Translations under genes and position numbers: made by a program
Shown here: positions 16,085 through 20,750 of the stretch, piece after piece
Position numbering within the stretch: position 1 is the first letter of the stretch
How the letters are laid out: the number at the start of each line of letters is the position of its first letter
From: Rickettsiales bacterium
GTDB lineage: Bacteria > Pseudomonadota > Alphaproteobacteria > Rs-D84
Direction: 5' to 3'
Assembly: GCA_031263295.1 (NCBI GenBank)
Contig: JAISGC010000083.1
Span: 1-22,019, forward strand
Length of the DNA: 22,019 nt
Notes under the pieces: model-generated
What the model was told of the DNA's origin: nothing
The model's database searches: none
The model's input: only the letters and a program-made list of their open reading frames with translations

Positions 16085-17011
16085 ATGAAAAAATTATCGG
16101 CTTTGATGGCGGCGCTCGCCTTGGCCGCTTGCGGAAATCTGAACGGGATGAACGGGGATTTCGCGTCCGGAAAAGACGCGGGGCTGGCCGAGGAATCATT
16201 GAATAATTCGGTCGGAAACGACTATGCCCAGTCGCGGACCACCGATGTAGCGGCGCCTGCGGCGCAGGCCGCGCAGGCCGCGCCGAATGCGGCGGCCGAC
16301 GCCCTGGCCTATGCGGGGCCGAAGTACTACATCGGCACGCCCTATAAAATCGAGGATATTCAATACACGCCCGCCGAGGATATGAACTATAACACGACCG
16401 GGACCGCCGGAATCGTGCCGGTCGATTTGAACGGCGTCGCGACCACCAACGGCGAGATGTTCGACGGAAACGCGATGCAGGCGACCAGCAAGGTCCTGCC
16501 GCTGCCGTCCATCGTCCGCGTCACGAATCTTGAAAACGGACAGACGGCCGATGTGCGCGTCAACAACCGCGGGCCTTTCGTCAACAGCCGCTTGATGGAT
16601 GTGTCTCCGGCCGCGGCAAAGAAACTCGGTATGACGGGCCAGACAAAGGTTCAGGTTCAGATTCTGGCGGCGCAATCGCAGAAGGCCAAAGATTTGTCCA
16701 ACGGAACCGCGACGACCGCGGCGCCCGCAACGACGACAAGCGATTCAGTTTCAGCTCCCGCGACGACCACCGGCCCCTATACCGTTCAGGTCGGAGCCTA
16801 TTACTCGTCCGAATCGGCGAACTCGATAGCGAACCGCATCTCGTCGATAGGCTCGGCCGTGATTGTCGAGGAATCGGGTATGTATAAGATTCGTATTCAG
16901 AACCTTTCGGCGACGGACGCCAAGCGCGCGATTGGGCGCCTGCGCGACGAAGAGAATATGGCCCCGGGCCTGCTGAAAGACGGCAGGTGGGTCAACGCGG
17001 ACAGCATATAA
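16085..17011 (+). CDS. rlpA: RlpA-like septal lipoprotein with SPOR domain, catalytic site altered
   Basis: RlpA proteins are outer-membrane lipoproteins of the division site; in Pseudomonas the double-psi barrel is a lytic transglycosylase acting on glycan without stem peptides. This one has 308 residues: signal peptide with lipobox LAAC (C16), a low-complexity Ala-rich linker, the barrel domain at about 80-195, a Thr-rich linker and a SPOR domain at about 231-300 (PYTVQVGAYYSSESA). In the barrel, E124 (NGEMFD) is present. The expected AAHK reads ATSK (S135 for His), the expected RVNDRGPF reads RVNNRGPF (N161 for Asp), and the SWYG segment is GIVP. It may therefore bind septal glycan without cutting it. 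AAGGAG lies six bases before the ATG; it follows murJ and ends in a strong terminator. Confidence 0.9.
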   Translation: MKKLSALMAALALAACGNLNGMNGDFASGKDAGLAEESLNNSVGNDYAQSRTTDVAAPAAQAAQAAPNAAADALAYAGPKYYIGTPYKIEDIQYTPAEDMNYNTTGTAGIVPVDLNGVATTNGEMFDGNAMQATSKVLPLPSIVRVTNLENGQTADVRVNNRGPFVNSRLMDVSPAAAKKLGMTGQTKVQVQILAAQSQKAKDLSNGTATTAAPATTTSDSVSAPATTTGPYTVQVGAYYSSESANSIANRISSIGSAVIVEESGMYKIRIQNLSATDAKRAIGRLRDEENMAPGLLKDGRWVNADSI

Positions 17012-17034
17012 AAATCCCCCGAAGGGGGATTTTT
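17011..17034 (+). terminator. Intrinsic terminator after rlpA
   Basis: AAAATCCCCC (17011-17020), loop GAA and GGGGGATTTT (17024-17033) form a perfect 10-base stem ending in a T-run, directly overlapping the rlpA stop codon. Confidence 0.9.
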
Positions 17035-17123
17035 AATTCATAATGCACAATTCATAATTGGCGAGCGTAGCGAGCGCTGAATATAATTATGAATTATGCA
17101 TTATGAATTATGAATTATGAATT
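17035..17123. repeat. AT-rich inverted repeat, family R4 copy 1
   Basis: Short tandem units of the type AATTCATAAT/ATTATGAATT. The left arm (17035-17059) is complementary to the right arm (17085-17123), with GGCGAGCGTAGCGAGCGCTG between them. Related arms recur at 18229-18260 and 18379-18410. No coding potential. Confidence 0.8.
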
Positions 17124-17133
17124 GATAATTCCC

Positions 17134-17162
17134 TTTACTTAAAAATCATAATCTTTTATAAT
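17134..17162 (+). promoter_or_regulatory. Promoter of putative small RNA 1 (TTTACT-17-TATAAT)
   Basis: TTTACT (17134-17139), 17 bases and a perfect TATAAT (17157-17162), with an expected transcription start near 17169. No open frame with a credible start follows closely, so it probably drives a non-coding RNA. Confidence 0.6.
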
Positions 17163-17168
17163 GCGGGG

Positions 17169-17281
17169 GAACCAAGTTGGGAAGCTTGGGTCGGAGCCTT
17201 GATAAGCTCTCATTTAGACGGCGCGCGTTTCGCGTCGAAATCCGAGCGTAAAATTATGCGGCCGTTCGGCCGCGTTTTTTT
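17169..17281 (+). ncRNA. Putative structured small RNA 1, about 113 nt
   Basis: Bounded by a consensus promoter and an intrinsic terminator. Predicted stems are CCAAG/CTTGG near the 5' end, GAGC/GCTC in the middle, a GC-rich hairpin around GACGGCGCG...CGCGTC, and the terminator GCGGCC/GGCCGC. TCGGA and TCCGA could close a junction around the middle stems. It lacks the SRP RNA core, RNase P conserved blocks, tmRNA tag codons and a tRNA fold, so the family is unknown. It lies between rlpA and a composite repeat. Confidence 0.5.
17258..17281 (+). terminator. Intrinsic terminator of small RNA 1
   Basis: GCGGCC (17258-17263), loop GTTC, GGCCGC (17268-17273), then G and seven T (17275-17281). Confidence 0.85.
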
Positions 17282-17288
17282 ATGCGAT

Positions 17289-17378
17289 CCGGTCAATGCG
17301 ACCGGCCCTGCTATGGTCGGGGGGCCGCGATAAGTAATTTCGCGGGATCATTTCTAAATGTGATGTATCAACCCCCCG
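17289..17378. other. Structured non-coding stretch with three nested or adjacent hairpins
   Basis: CCGGTC/GACCGG (17289-17294, 17300-17305) forms one hairpin. CGGGGGG (17318-17324) can pair with CCCCCCG (17372-17378), enclosing CCGCGA/TCGCGG (17325-17330, 17340-17345) and a weaker stem around ATCATTT...AAATGTGAT. No credible gene is present: the 103-codon frame through here runs into repeats. It may be a second RNA, a read-through extension of small RNA 1, or a degraded repeat. Confidence 0.35.
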
Positions 17379-17405
17379 GCCGCATCAAGTTTTTCGACGA
17401 AGCCG

Positions 17406-17772
17406 TGCCTTCCGCGCGGTGTTCCCCTCCTTTGGAGGGGTGCCGCCACGAAGTGGCGGCGGGGTGGTGGCGAAGAACGGCACTGACGAAACCAAAACAA
17501 AAGTTTTTGCAAAAAAACTTTTGTCATTCCCGCGTAGGCGGGAATAGGGCTTTTAACCTTCTAACAACAAACTTGTTTCACATACGGATGTAAGCGTGAA
17601 AGCAAGTAGTGTCTGAATGTAAGGTTTAGAACTCTATTCCCGCTTTCGCGGGAATGACAAAAAATCCTTTCAGGATTTTTTGTTTAGGTTTTGTCAGTGC
17701 AAATGTGAAACACCACCCCGCCCCGCTTCGCGGGGCACCCCTCCAAAGGAGGGGAACGCCGCGCGGAAGGCA
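17406..17772. repeat. Concentric composite inverted repeat enclosing R1 copy C
   Basis: The outermost arms 17406-17444 and 17734-17772 match as inverted repeats over 39 bases with one mismatch. Next comes an exchanged hairpin: CCGCCAC/GTGGCGG on the left, CCCCGC/GCGGGG on the right. Then GGGGTGGTG (17461-17469) matches CACCACCCC (17711-17719). Inside these lies R1 copy C with its own 19-base ends. The right arm ends 20 bases before the ribosome site of the secreted-protein gene. Confidence 0.88.
17480..17700. repeat. Composite inverted-repeat element, family R1 copy C
   Basis: Terminal inverted repeats GCACTGACGAAACCAAAAC (17480-17498) and GTTTAGGTTTTGTCAGTGC (17682-17700) match at 17 of 19 bases. 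Flanking hairpins are AAAAGTTTTT/AAAAACTTTT (17499-17508, 17513-17522) and AAAAAATCC/GGATTTTTT (17659-17667, 17673-17681). The core 17523-17658 is nearly the reverse complement of copy A, including the long CACATACGGATGTAAGCGTG section that copy B has partly lost. Confidence 0.88.
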
Positions 17773-17803
17773 TCGCGCAAAAAACAAACACAGGGAGAAA
17801 AAA

Positions 17804-18226
17804 ATGAAAAAACTTATCGCAATATTTTTGCTCGCGCCGATGGTCGCGAACGGGGCGAAGCTTTGCAAGCTATCGTTCGAGTCATACGCCTATTCGTCGA
17901 ACGGCGCCGCGCCGCATCAGTATTTCGCCTTTGGCGCCGGATGCGGCAACGCGGCGAAAGCGGGAGCCGATGTCTCGACATTCTGCGCGACGCGCCGGGC
18001 GTCGGGCGACGCATACTGCCTGAATGGAGTGAAAACAGGCAGCTATTGGGATTCGTGGTTGAGCGATTCGTCGCCCATGAATCCGGACGGATACGCAGGG
18101 GGGACGAACTGCATTTGCCGGATTACCTGGCCGATTGTTTTGCCGCCGGTGTTTTTGTTCACCGGCCCGTGCATCGAAAGCTGCGCGCTTGAATGCGGCA
18201 AGCATGGCGGCAGTTGGTTTAACTGA
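17804..18226 (+). CDS. Secreted small Cys-rich protein of unknown function
   Basis: I do not recognise a named family. From the ATG at 17804 (GGGAG six bases upstream) it has 140 residues. The N-terminal signal peptide (MKKLIAIFLLAPMVANGA) suggests Sec export with cleavage after about residue 18. The mature part of about 120 residues has nine cysteines (including CIC and a C-terminal CxxxCxxxC), many Gly/Ser/Ala, and hydrophobic WPIVLPPVFLF before the last Cys group. Disulfide-stabilised periplasmic or surface location is likely. Longer in-frame starts back to 17654 would translate repeat DNA and are rejected. It stands alone between two composite repeats; no promoter was clear. Confidence 0.75.
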   Translation: MKKLIAIFLLAPMVANGAKLCKLSFESYAYSSNGAAPHQYFAFGAGCGNAAKAGADVSTFCATRRASGDAYCLNGVKTGSYWDSWLSDSSPMNPDGYAGGTNCICRITWPIVLPPVFLFTGPCIESCALECGKHGGSWFN

Positions 18227-18228
18227 GC

Positions 18229-18410
18229 AATTCATAAATCATAATTCACAATTCATAATTTTCCCCACCCAAGTTTTGCTAGGGCTCGCGCTATCGCGCT
18301 CGCCAAGCAAAACTTTCCCGCCCCACTTCGTGGGGCAGGAGAGCGCGTTATTGCTCCGCTGCGCAATGACAAGGCACCAATTATGAATTATGAATTGTGA
18401 ATTATGAATT
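18229..18410. repeat. Nested element: R4 arms enclosing R2 copy 2
   Basis: The R4 arms 18229-18260 and 18379-18410 (units AATTCATAATTCACAATTC and reverse) are imperfect inverted repeats that flank R2 copy 2. The composite starts 3 bases after the stop of the secreted-protein gene and ends 6 bases before the stop of the convergent gene at 18416, so the whole intergenic gap is repeat DNA. Confidence 0.85.
18263..18340. repeat. Family R2 copy 2
   Basis: Shares CCCCACCCAAGTTTTGCTA, CGCCAAGCAAAACTTTCCCG and GGGGCAGGA with 1641-1722. The two embedded hairpins differ: here GCTCGCGCTATCGCGCTC and CCACTTCGTGG; in copy 1 a GCTCGCAAGCGTTGCTTGC-type loop and CCCGCAAGCGGG. The left outer arm found in copy 1 is missing here. 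Confidence 0.85.
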
Positions 18411-18415
18411 GAGAT

Positions 18416-19039
18416 TCACGGGCGTTTGATGAAGTCGGGCAGGACATAGTCGCGGGAATCGTCGTTGGCCGCGCCGCCCGCGAATGTGAACAAGTCCCCG
18501 AGCACATTGGTGAAGGCGTTTTTCTTGCGCTTGAAGGGCAGGACCTTCGTCTTTTTCGGCAGCGGGTCTTTGTCGAGAAAATCCACGAACTCGTCGGTCA
18601 GGGCGATGCCCGCAGTTGTTCCGGCCGCGGCCTGCGCCGCAGGCATCGACTGCGCGGGCAGAGGATCCTCGCTGATTGACGGCAGTTTGCCCAGAATATC
18701 CGTGATGCTTGTCGGCTCGTCATCCTCGGCATCGTCGAAGTCGACGACCAGCCTTTCGGTTTGCTCGATTTCGATTCTTGTCGGCGCGGCCGCCGGTTCC
18801 GGCGTCGAATCCTCGGGTCTCGCGATAATATTCAATATCGGTTTTTTCCGAATCGGAAAGGGAATGATTTTTGCTTCGCGGTTCGCGGTTTGCGGTTCGC
18901 GGTTCGTTTCGGCCGGGATTCCAAATAGCACCACATCGTCGCCCAGCATCAACTCCGCCCGGATTTTATCCAGTTCCGCCTTGATTTCTTCGGGCGGGTA
19001 ATTTTCGCCGCCGGAAATAAACACGCGCTTGGTTTTCAT
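18416..19039 (-). CDS. Hypothetical acidic protein with internal 7-bp tandem repeat
   Basis: I do not recognise this family. It has 207 residues starting at ATG 19039, with no signal peptide or membrane segment. A conserved-looking N-terminus (MKTKRVFISGGENYPPEEI, then a helical EELxKIRAEL-like stretch to about 45) is followed by a segment encoded by a tandem repeat (NREPQTANRE). Then comes a long acidic, Pro/Ala-rich and probably disordered middle, and a basic C-terminal part (PFKRKKNAFTNVLGDLF). GC-rich codon use agrees with the neighbours. The promoter box lies nine bases before the ATG, so the leader is almost absent. It converges on the secreted-protein gene. A cytoplasmic scaffold or regulator is possible, but no function is supported. 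Confidence 0.6.
   Translation of the reverse strand: MKTKRVFISGGENYPPEEIKAELDKIRAELMLGDDVVLFGIPAETNREPQTANREAKIIPFPIRKKPILNIIARPEDSTPEPAAAPTRIEIEQTERLVVDFDDAEDDEPTSITDILGKLPSISEDPLPAQSMPAAQAAAGTTAGIALTDEFVDFLDKDPLPKKTKVLPFKRKKNAFTNVLGDLFTFAGGAANDDSRDYVLPDFIKRP
18877..18904. repeat. Four 7-bp tandem units inside a gene
   Basis: CGCGGTT, CGCGGTT, TGCGGTT, CGCGGTT in direct succession on the plus strand, within the minus-strand gene at 18416-19039. The unit is not a multiple of three, so a gain or loss of one copy would shift the reading frame. Confidence 0.85.
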
Positions 19040-19048
19040 TGCGGGGCA

Positions 19049-19077
19049 ATTATATCACATTAGCGAGCAACGAGCAA
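19049..19077 (-). promoter_or_regulatory. Promoter of the acidic hypothetical gene (TTGCTC-17-TATAAT)
   Basis: On the minus strand TTGCTC (19077-19072), 17 bases, TATAAT (19054-19049), then nine bases to the ATG. The -35 hexamer is supplied by the edge of repeat R3 copy 1. Confidence 0.6.
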
Positions 19078-19148
19078 TGAGCAGTGAGCAATGGGAACCC
19101 GCATTCGCGCGCCGCCATTGCTCACTGCTCATTGCGCATTGCTCATTC
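19072..19148. repeat. Inverted repeat, family R3 copy 1
   Basis: The left arm contains CAATGAGCAGTGAGCAATGG (19075-19094), a perfect match to the complement of 19115-19134. The right arm continues as CGCATTGCTCATTC. Both arms are identical to those of copy 2 at 20612-20687, but the 20-base centre differs. Arms are built from short GAGCAATG/AGCAGTG units. Confidence 0.88.
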
Positions 19149-19191
19149 GTTAAAAATCCCCTTCCTGCAATTTTCCAAATATGATAAAATG

Positions 19192-19370
19192 CCCATGTCG
19201 CGGGGATTCCGCGATGTGGTGTGATTACCAGATTCAAGGCGTCCTGGTGTGGACGACAAACACCTCCAACTTTGGTTGGAGGGCCCGCGAATATATTGAA
19301 TAAGCGGCGCAATTCCTTGAAATTGTAATCAACCTCCAACCTCCGCAAGACCTTATTGCGGCGGTTTTTT
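19192..19370 (+). ncRNA. Putative structured RNA or 5' leader, about 175-180 nt
   Basis: A -10-like TATGAT or TAAAAT (19180-19190) with a weak -35 precedes it, and an intrinsic terminator ends it. Stems: TCGCGG/CCGCGA (19198-19203, 19209-19214), ACCAG/CTGGT (19227-19231, 19244-19248) and an 8-base CCTCCAAC/GTTGGAGG hairpin (19263-19270, 19275-19282). A second CCTCCAACC (19333-19341) can pair with GGTTGGAGG (19274-19282) instead. Both CCTCCAA copies are complementary to TTGGAGG of the ribosome site at 19397-19403. It could be a free RNA or a cis-acting leader of the operon at 19410. It also includes a nine-codon frame (ATG 19195). No known RNA family recognised. Confidence 0.45.
19343..19370 (+). 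terminator. Intrinsic terminator upstream of the 19410 gene
   Basis: CCGCAA (19343-19348), a 7-base loop, TTGCGG (19356-19361), then CGG and six T (19365-19370). It lies 40 bases before a start codon, so it ends a separate RNA or attenuates the operon. Confidence 0.8.
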
Positions 19371-19396
19371 AGGGGCAAATATTTAACAAACAAACC

Positions 19397-19404
19397 TTGG
19401 AGGG
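19397..19404 (+). promoter_or_regulatory. Strong ribosome binding site TTGGAGGG
   Basis: TTGGAGGG ends five bases before the ATG at 19410 and fixes that start over the earlier in-frame start at 19356. Its TTGGAGG matches the complement of two CCTCCAA segments in the upstream RNA, so it could be masked by pairing. Confidence 0.75.
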
Positions 19405-19409
19405 ATGAA

Positions 19410-19802
19410 ATGAAAAAGATACTGAATATAATGGCCTTGGCCGCGATAGCCGCGCCGACGGCGGCAATCGCGGCGAACGGGGATCCCGTTCCGACGCCGA
19501 AGGTGATAGCGACCGAAGGATTCGTCCGCGGCGGTATCCAGGCGGTGCGCGGAGAAATGGCGACCGGGCTCGCGGGAAAGGCCGATGCGGGCGCCGTGAC
19601 CACATTGACCACATCGGTCGGAACATTGGGCGGCCGCGTCGAGGATTTGGAGACCGCGATAGGCGGGCTGGATCTGAACGGCAAGCAGGACGCCATTGTC
19701 GGCGGCCAGGCGAACGCGGGCAATGTTATGGTCGCGACCGAAACCGGCTGGGAATGGGGTTCGTTGAACACTACGGCCGACGCTTGGTCTGAATTGCCGT
19801 AA
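19410..19802 (+). CDS. Secreted protein with ATEGFVR module
   Basis: Unrecognised small exported protein of 130 residues. The signal peptide (MKKILNIMALAAIAAPTAAIA) is predicted to be cleaved after about residue 21. The mature part has ATEGFVRGG (34-42), a heptad-like helical stretch with Gly-Lys-Ala-Asp turns (about 43-90) of the kind seen in tail-fibre and trimeric coiled-coil proteins, and a short end containing ETGWEWGSLN. The next gene begins two bases after the stop and encodes a larger protein with the same ATEGFVR segment, so the two are probably related and made together. The start is set by the strong ribosome site; translation may be controlled by the upstream RNA. Surface or periplasmic location is inferred. 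Confidence 0.75.
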   Translation: MKKILNIMALAAIAAPTAAIAANGDPVPTPKVIATEGFVRGGIQAVRGEMATGLAGKADAGAVTTLTTSVGTLGGRVEDLETAIGGLDLNGKQDAIVGGQANAGNVMVATETGWEWGSLNTTADAWSELP

Positions 19803-19804
19803 AT

Positions 19805-20602
19805 ATGCGATTCTTTATCAAAGCAATTTTAATCGCGGCGGCGTTGTTGCCGTCGTCGGCGCGCGCGGGGCTGTTTCCGTTTGACAAGCCCCTTGCGACC
19901 GAGGGCTTTGTCCGCGACGGCCTGTCGCGCAAGGCCAACCTCTCCGACCTCGACGATATGGCGACGCAGTCTTGGGTCTTGTCCCAGCCCGCATTCAGCG
20001 GGAGTTTTTACGACCTTGCCGACCGGCCCGAGCTCGGCACGGCCGCCGCATTGAGCATAGGGGACTTCGCGACCGCCGAGCACGGCCAGATGGCCGAGGC
20101 CGCATTGCCGCGGGCTGGCGGCGTTATGACCGGGGCGCTGCACTTGGCCGAGCATCCCGTTCACGATATGCAGGCCGCGACGAAAAAGTATGTCGACGAT
20201 TCACTGCCGCCCAGAAAGTCCGCCGCGATTACCGGCGCGTCTTCGGGGCAATCGGTTCAGGTGGAACTCGGCGGATATATTTTTCGCGCGATAAAGCAGA
20301 GCTCGTCGAACTATTGGGGCATTCGGATTGTCAACGATACCGGGGCGTCGGTGCGCCTCGGCGTGAAGTCCCAGCATTTCTATGGCGGCGCCGGCGAGCA
20401 GGTTACCGGCAAGACCAATGCCGGAAACGATGTCGCCAACGGAGCAGAGTTCAATCCCGACACCGAGTCCGGCGATATTGGATACGGCACGACCGATATT
20501 TTTATCACAAATATGTTCGACGCTACGAATATGCGCGCGTTCAGAATAACTCTGTTCGTCTATACCGGATCTGCGGTTATTGTGGCGGAAAGGCTTCATT
20601 AG
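19805..20602 (+). CDS. Secreted protein with phage-tail-fibre-like repeats
   Basis: An exported protein of 265 residues. The signal peptide (MRFFIKAILIAAALLPSSARA) is cleaved after about residue 21. ATEGFVRDG (31-39) mirrors the preceding gene. Residues about 64-132 look like phage tail-fibre repeat units: FSGSFYDLADRPELGTAAAL (compare YxDLxxKPxLGTAA) and then GGVMTGALHLAEHP...AATKKYVDD (compare MTGALxLxxxPxxxxxAATKKYVD). The C-terminal about 125 residues are a distinct Gly/Asn-rich beta-like domain, possibly a binding tip. There are no other phage genes nearby and the signal peptide is atypical for phage fibres. A host-encoded, trimeric surface or periplasmic fibre is the best guess. No ribosome site of its own; probably re-initiation after the upstream stop. 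Confidence 0.78.
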   Translation: MRFFIKAILIAAALLPSSARAGLFPFDKPLATEGFVRDGLSRKANLSDLDDMATQSWVLSQPAFSGSFYDLADRPELGTAAALSIGDFATAEHGQMAEAALPRAGGVMTGALHLAEHPVHDMQAATKKYVDDSLPPRKSAAITGASSGQSVQVELGGYIFRAIKQSSSNYWGIRIVNDTGASVRLGVKSQHFYGGAGEQVTGKTNAGNDVANGAEFNPDTESGDIGYGTTDIFITNMFDATNMRAFRITLFVYTGSAVIVAERLH

Positions 20603-20611
20603 TTAGCAGTT

Positions 20612-20687
20612 AGCAATGAGCAGTGAGCAATGGCGGCGTGTGAAGGCGTGTTGCCATTGCTCACTGCTCATTGCGCATTGCTCATTC
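20612..20687. repeat. Inverted repeat, family R3 copy 2
   Basis: The left arm 20612-20633 and right arm 20654-20687 are identical to the corresponding arms at 19073-19094 and 19115-19148. The centre (CGGCGTGTGAAGGCGTGTTG) differs. It lies just after the fibre-like gene and may end its transcript. Upstream extension of the next frame through this repeat is spurious. Confidence 0.88.
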
Positions 20688-20694
20688 TTTCCTC

Positions 20695-20724
20695 TTGACC
20701 CGCCGCGTCCGAAATTAGTAATCT
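20695..20724 (+). promoter_or_regulatory. Promoter of the MotA-like operon (TTGACC-18-TAATCT)
   Basis: TTGACC (20695-20700), 18 bases and TAATCT (20719-20724), starting a few bases after repeat R3 copy 2. The transcription start near 20731 leaves a short leader that carries GGGAG. Confidence 0.5.
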
Positions 20725-20750
20725 CCATCAAAAGGGAGAAGTCGCGAAAG

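Noticed and set aside
17169..17281. Small RNA 1 as tRNA, SRP RNA, RNase P RNA or tmRNA piece
   Set aside because: No T-loop GTTCRA pattern, no SRP GGAAG core, no RNase P conserved blocks and no tag-peptide codons.
17282..17593. 103-codon plus-strand frame after small RNA 1
   Set aside because: Starts right behind a terminator with no ribosome site and reads into repeats; CHSRVGGN is a typical false translation of ATTCCCGC-type repeats.
3969..17700. R1 copies as CRISPR repeats
   Set aside because: Copies are kilobases apart, in both orientations, without regular spacers or cas genes.
18983..19039. FISGGENYPPEEI at the N-terminus of the acidic protein resembling the ISGGENVYPxEIE motif of acyl-CoA synthetases
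   Set aside because: The motif normally lies deep in a 500-residue enzyme; no other adenylation motifs are present, so this is probably chance or at most a remnant.
19055..19771. Minus-strand frame of 238 codons covering repeat R3, the leader RNA and the 19410 gene
   Set aside because: Reads through an inverted repeat, a terminator and antisense to a gene with a signal peptide and strong ribosome site.
20616..20750. N-terminal extension of the MotA-like protein by 45 residues
   Set aside because: The extension is the translation of repeat R3 copy 2 and covers the promoter; the same odd peptide arises from R3 copy 1 in another frame.
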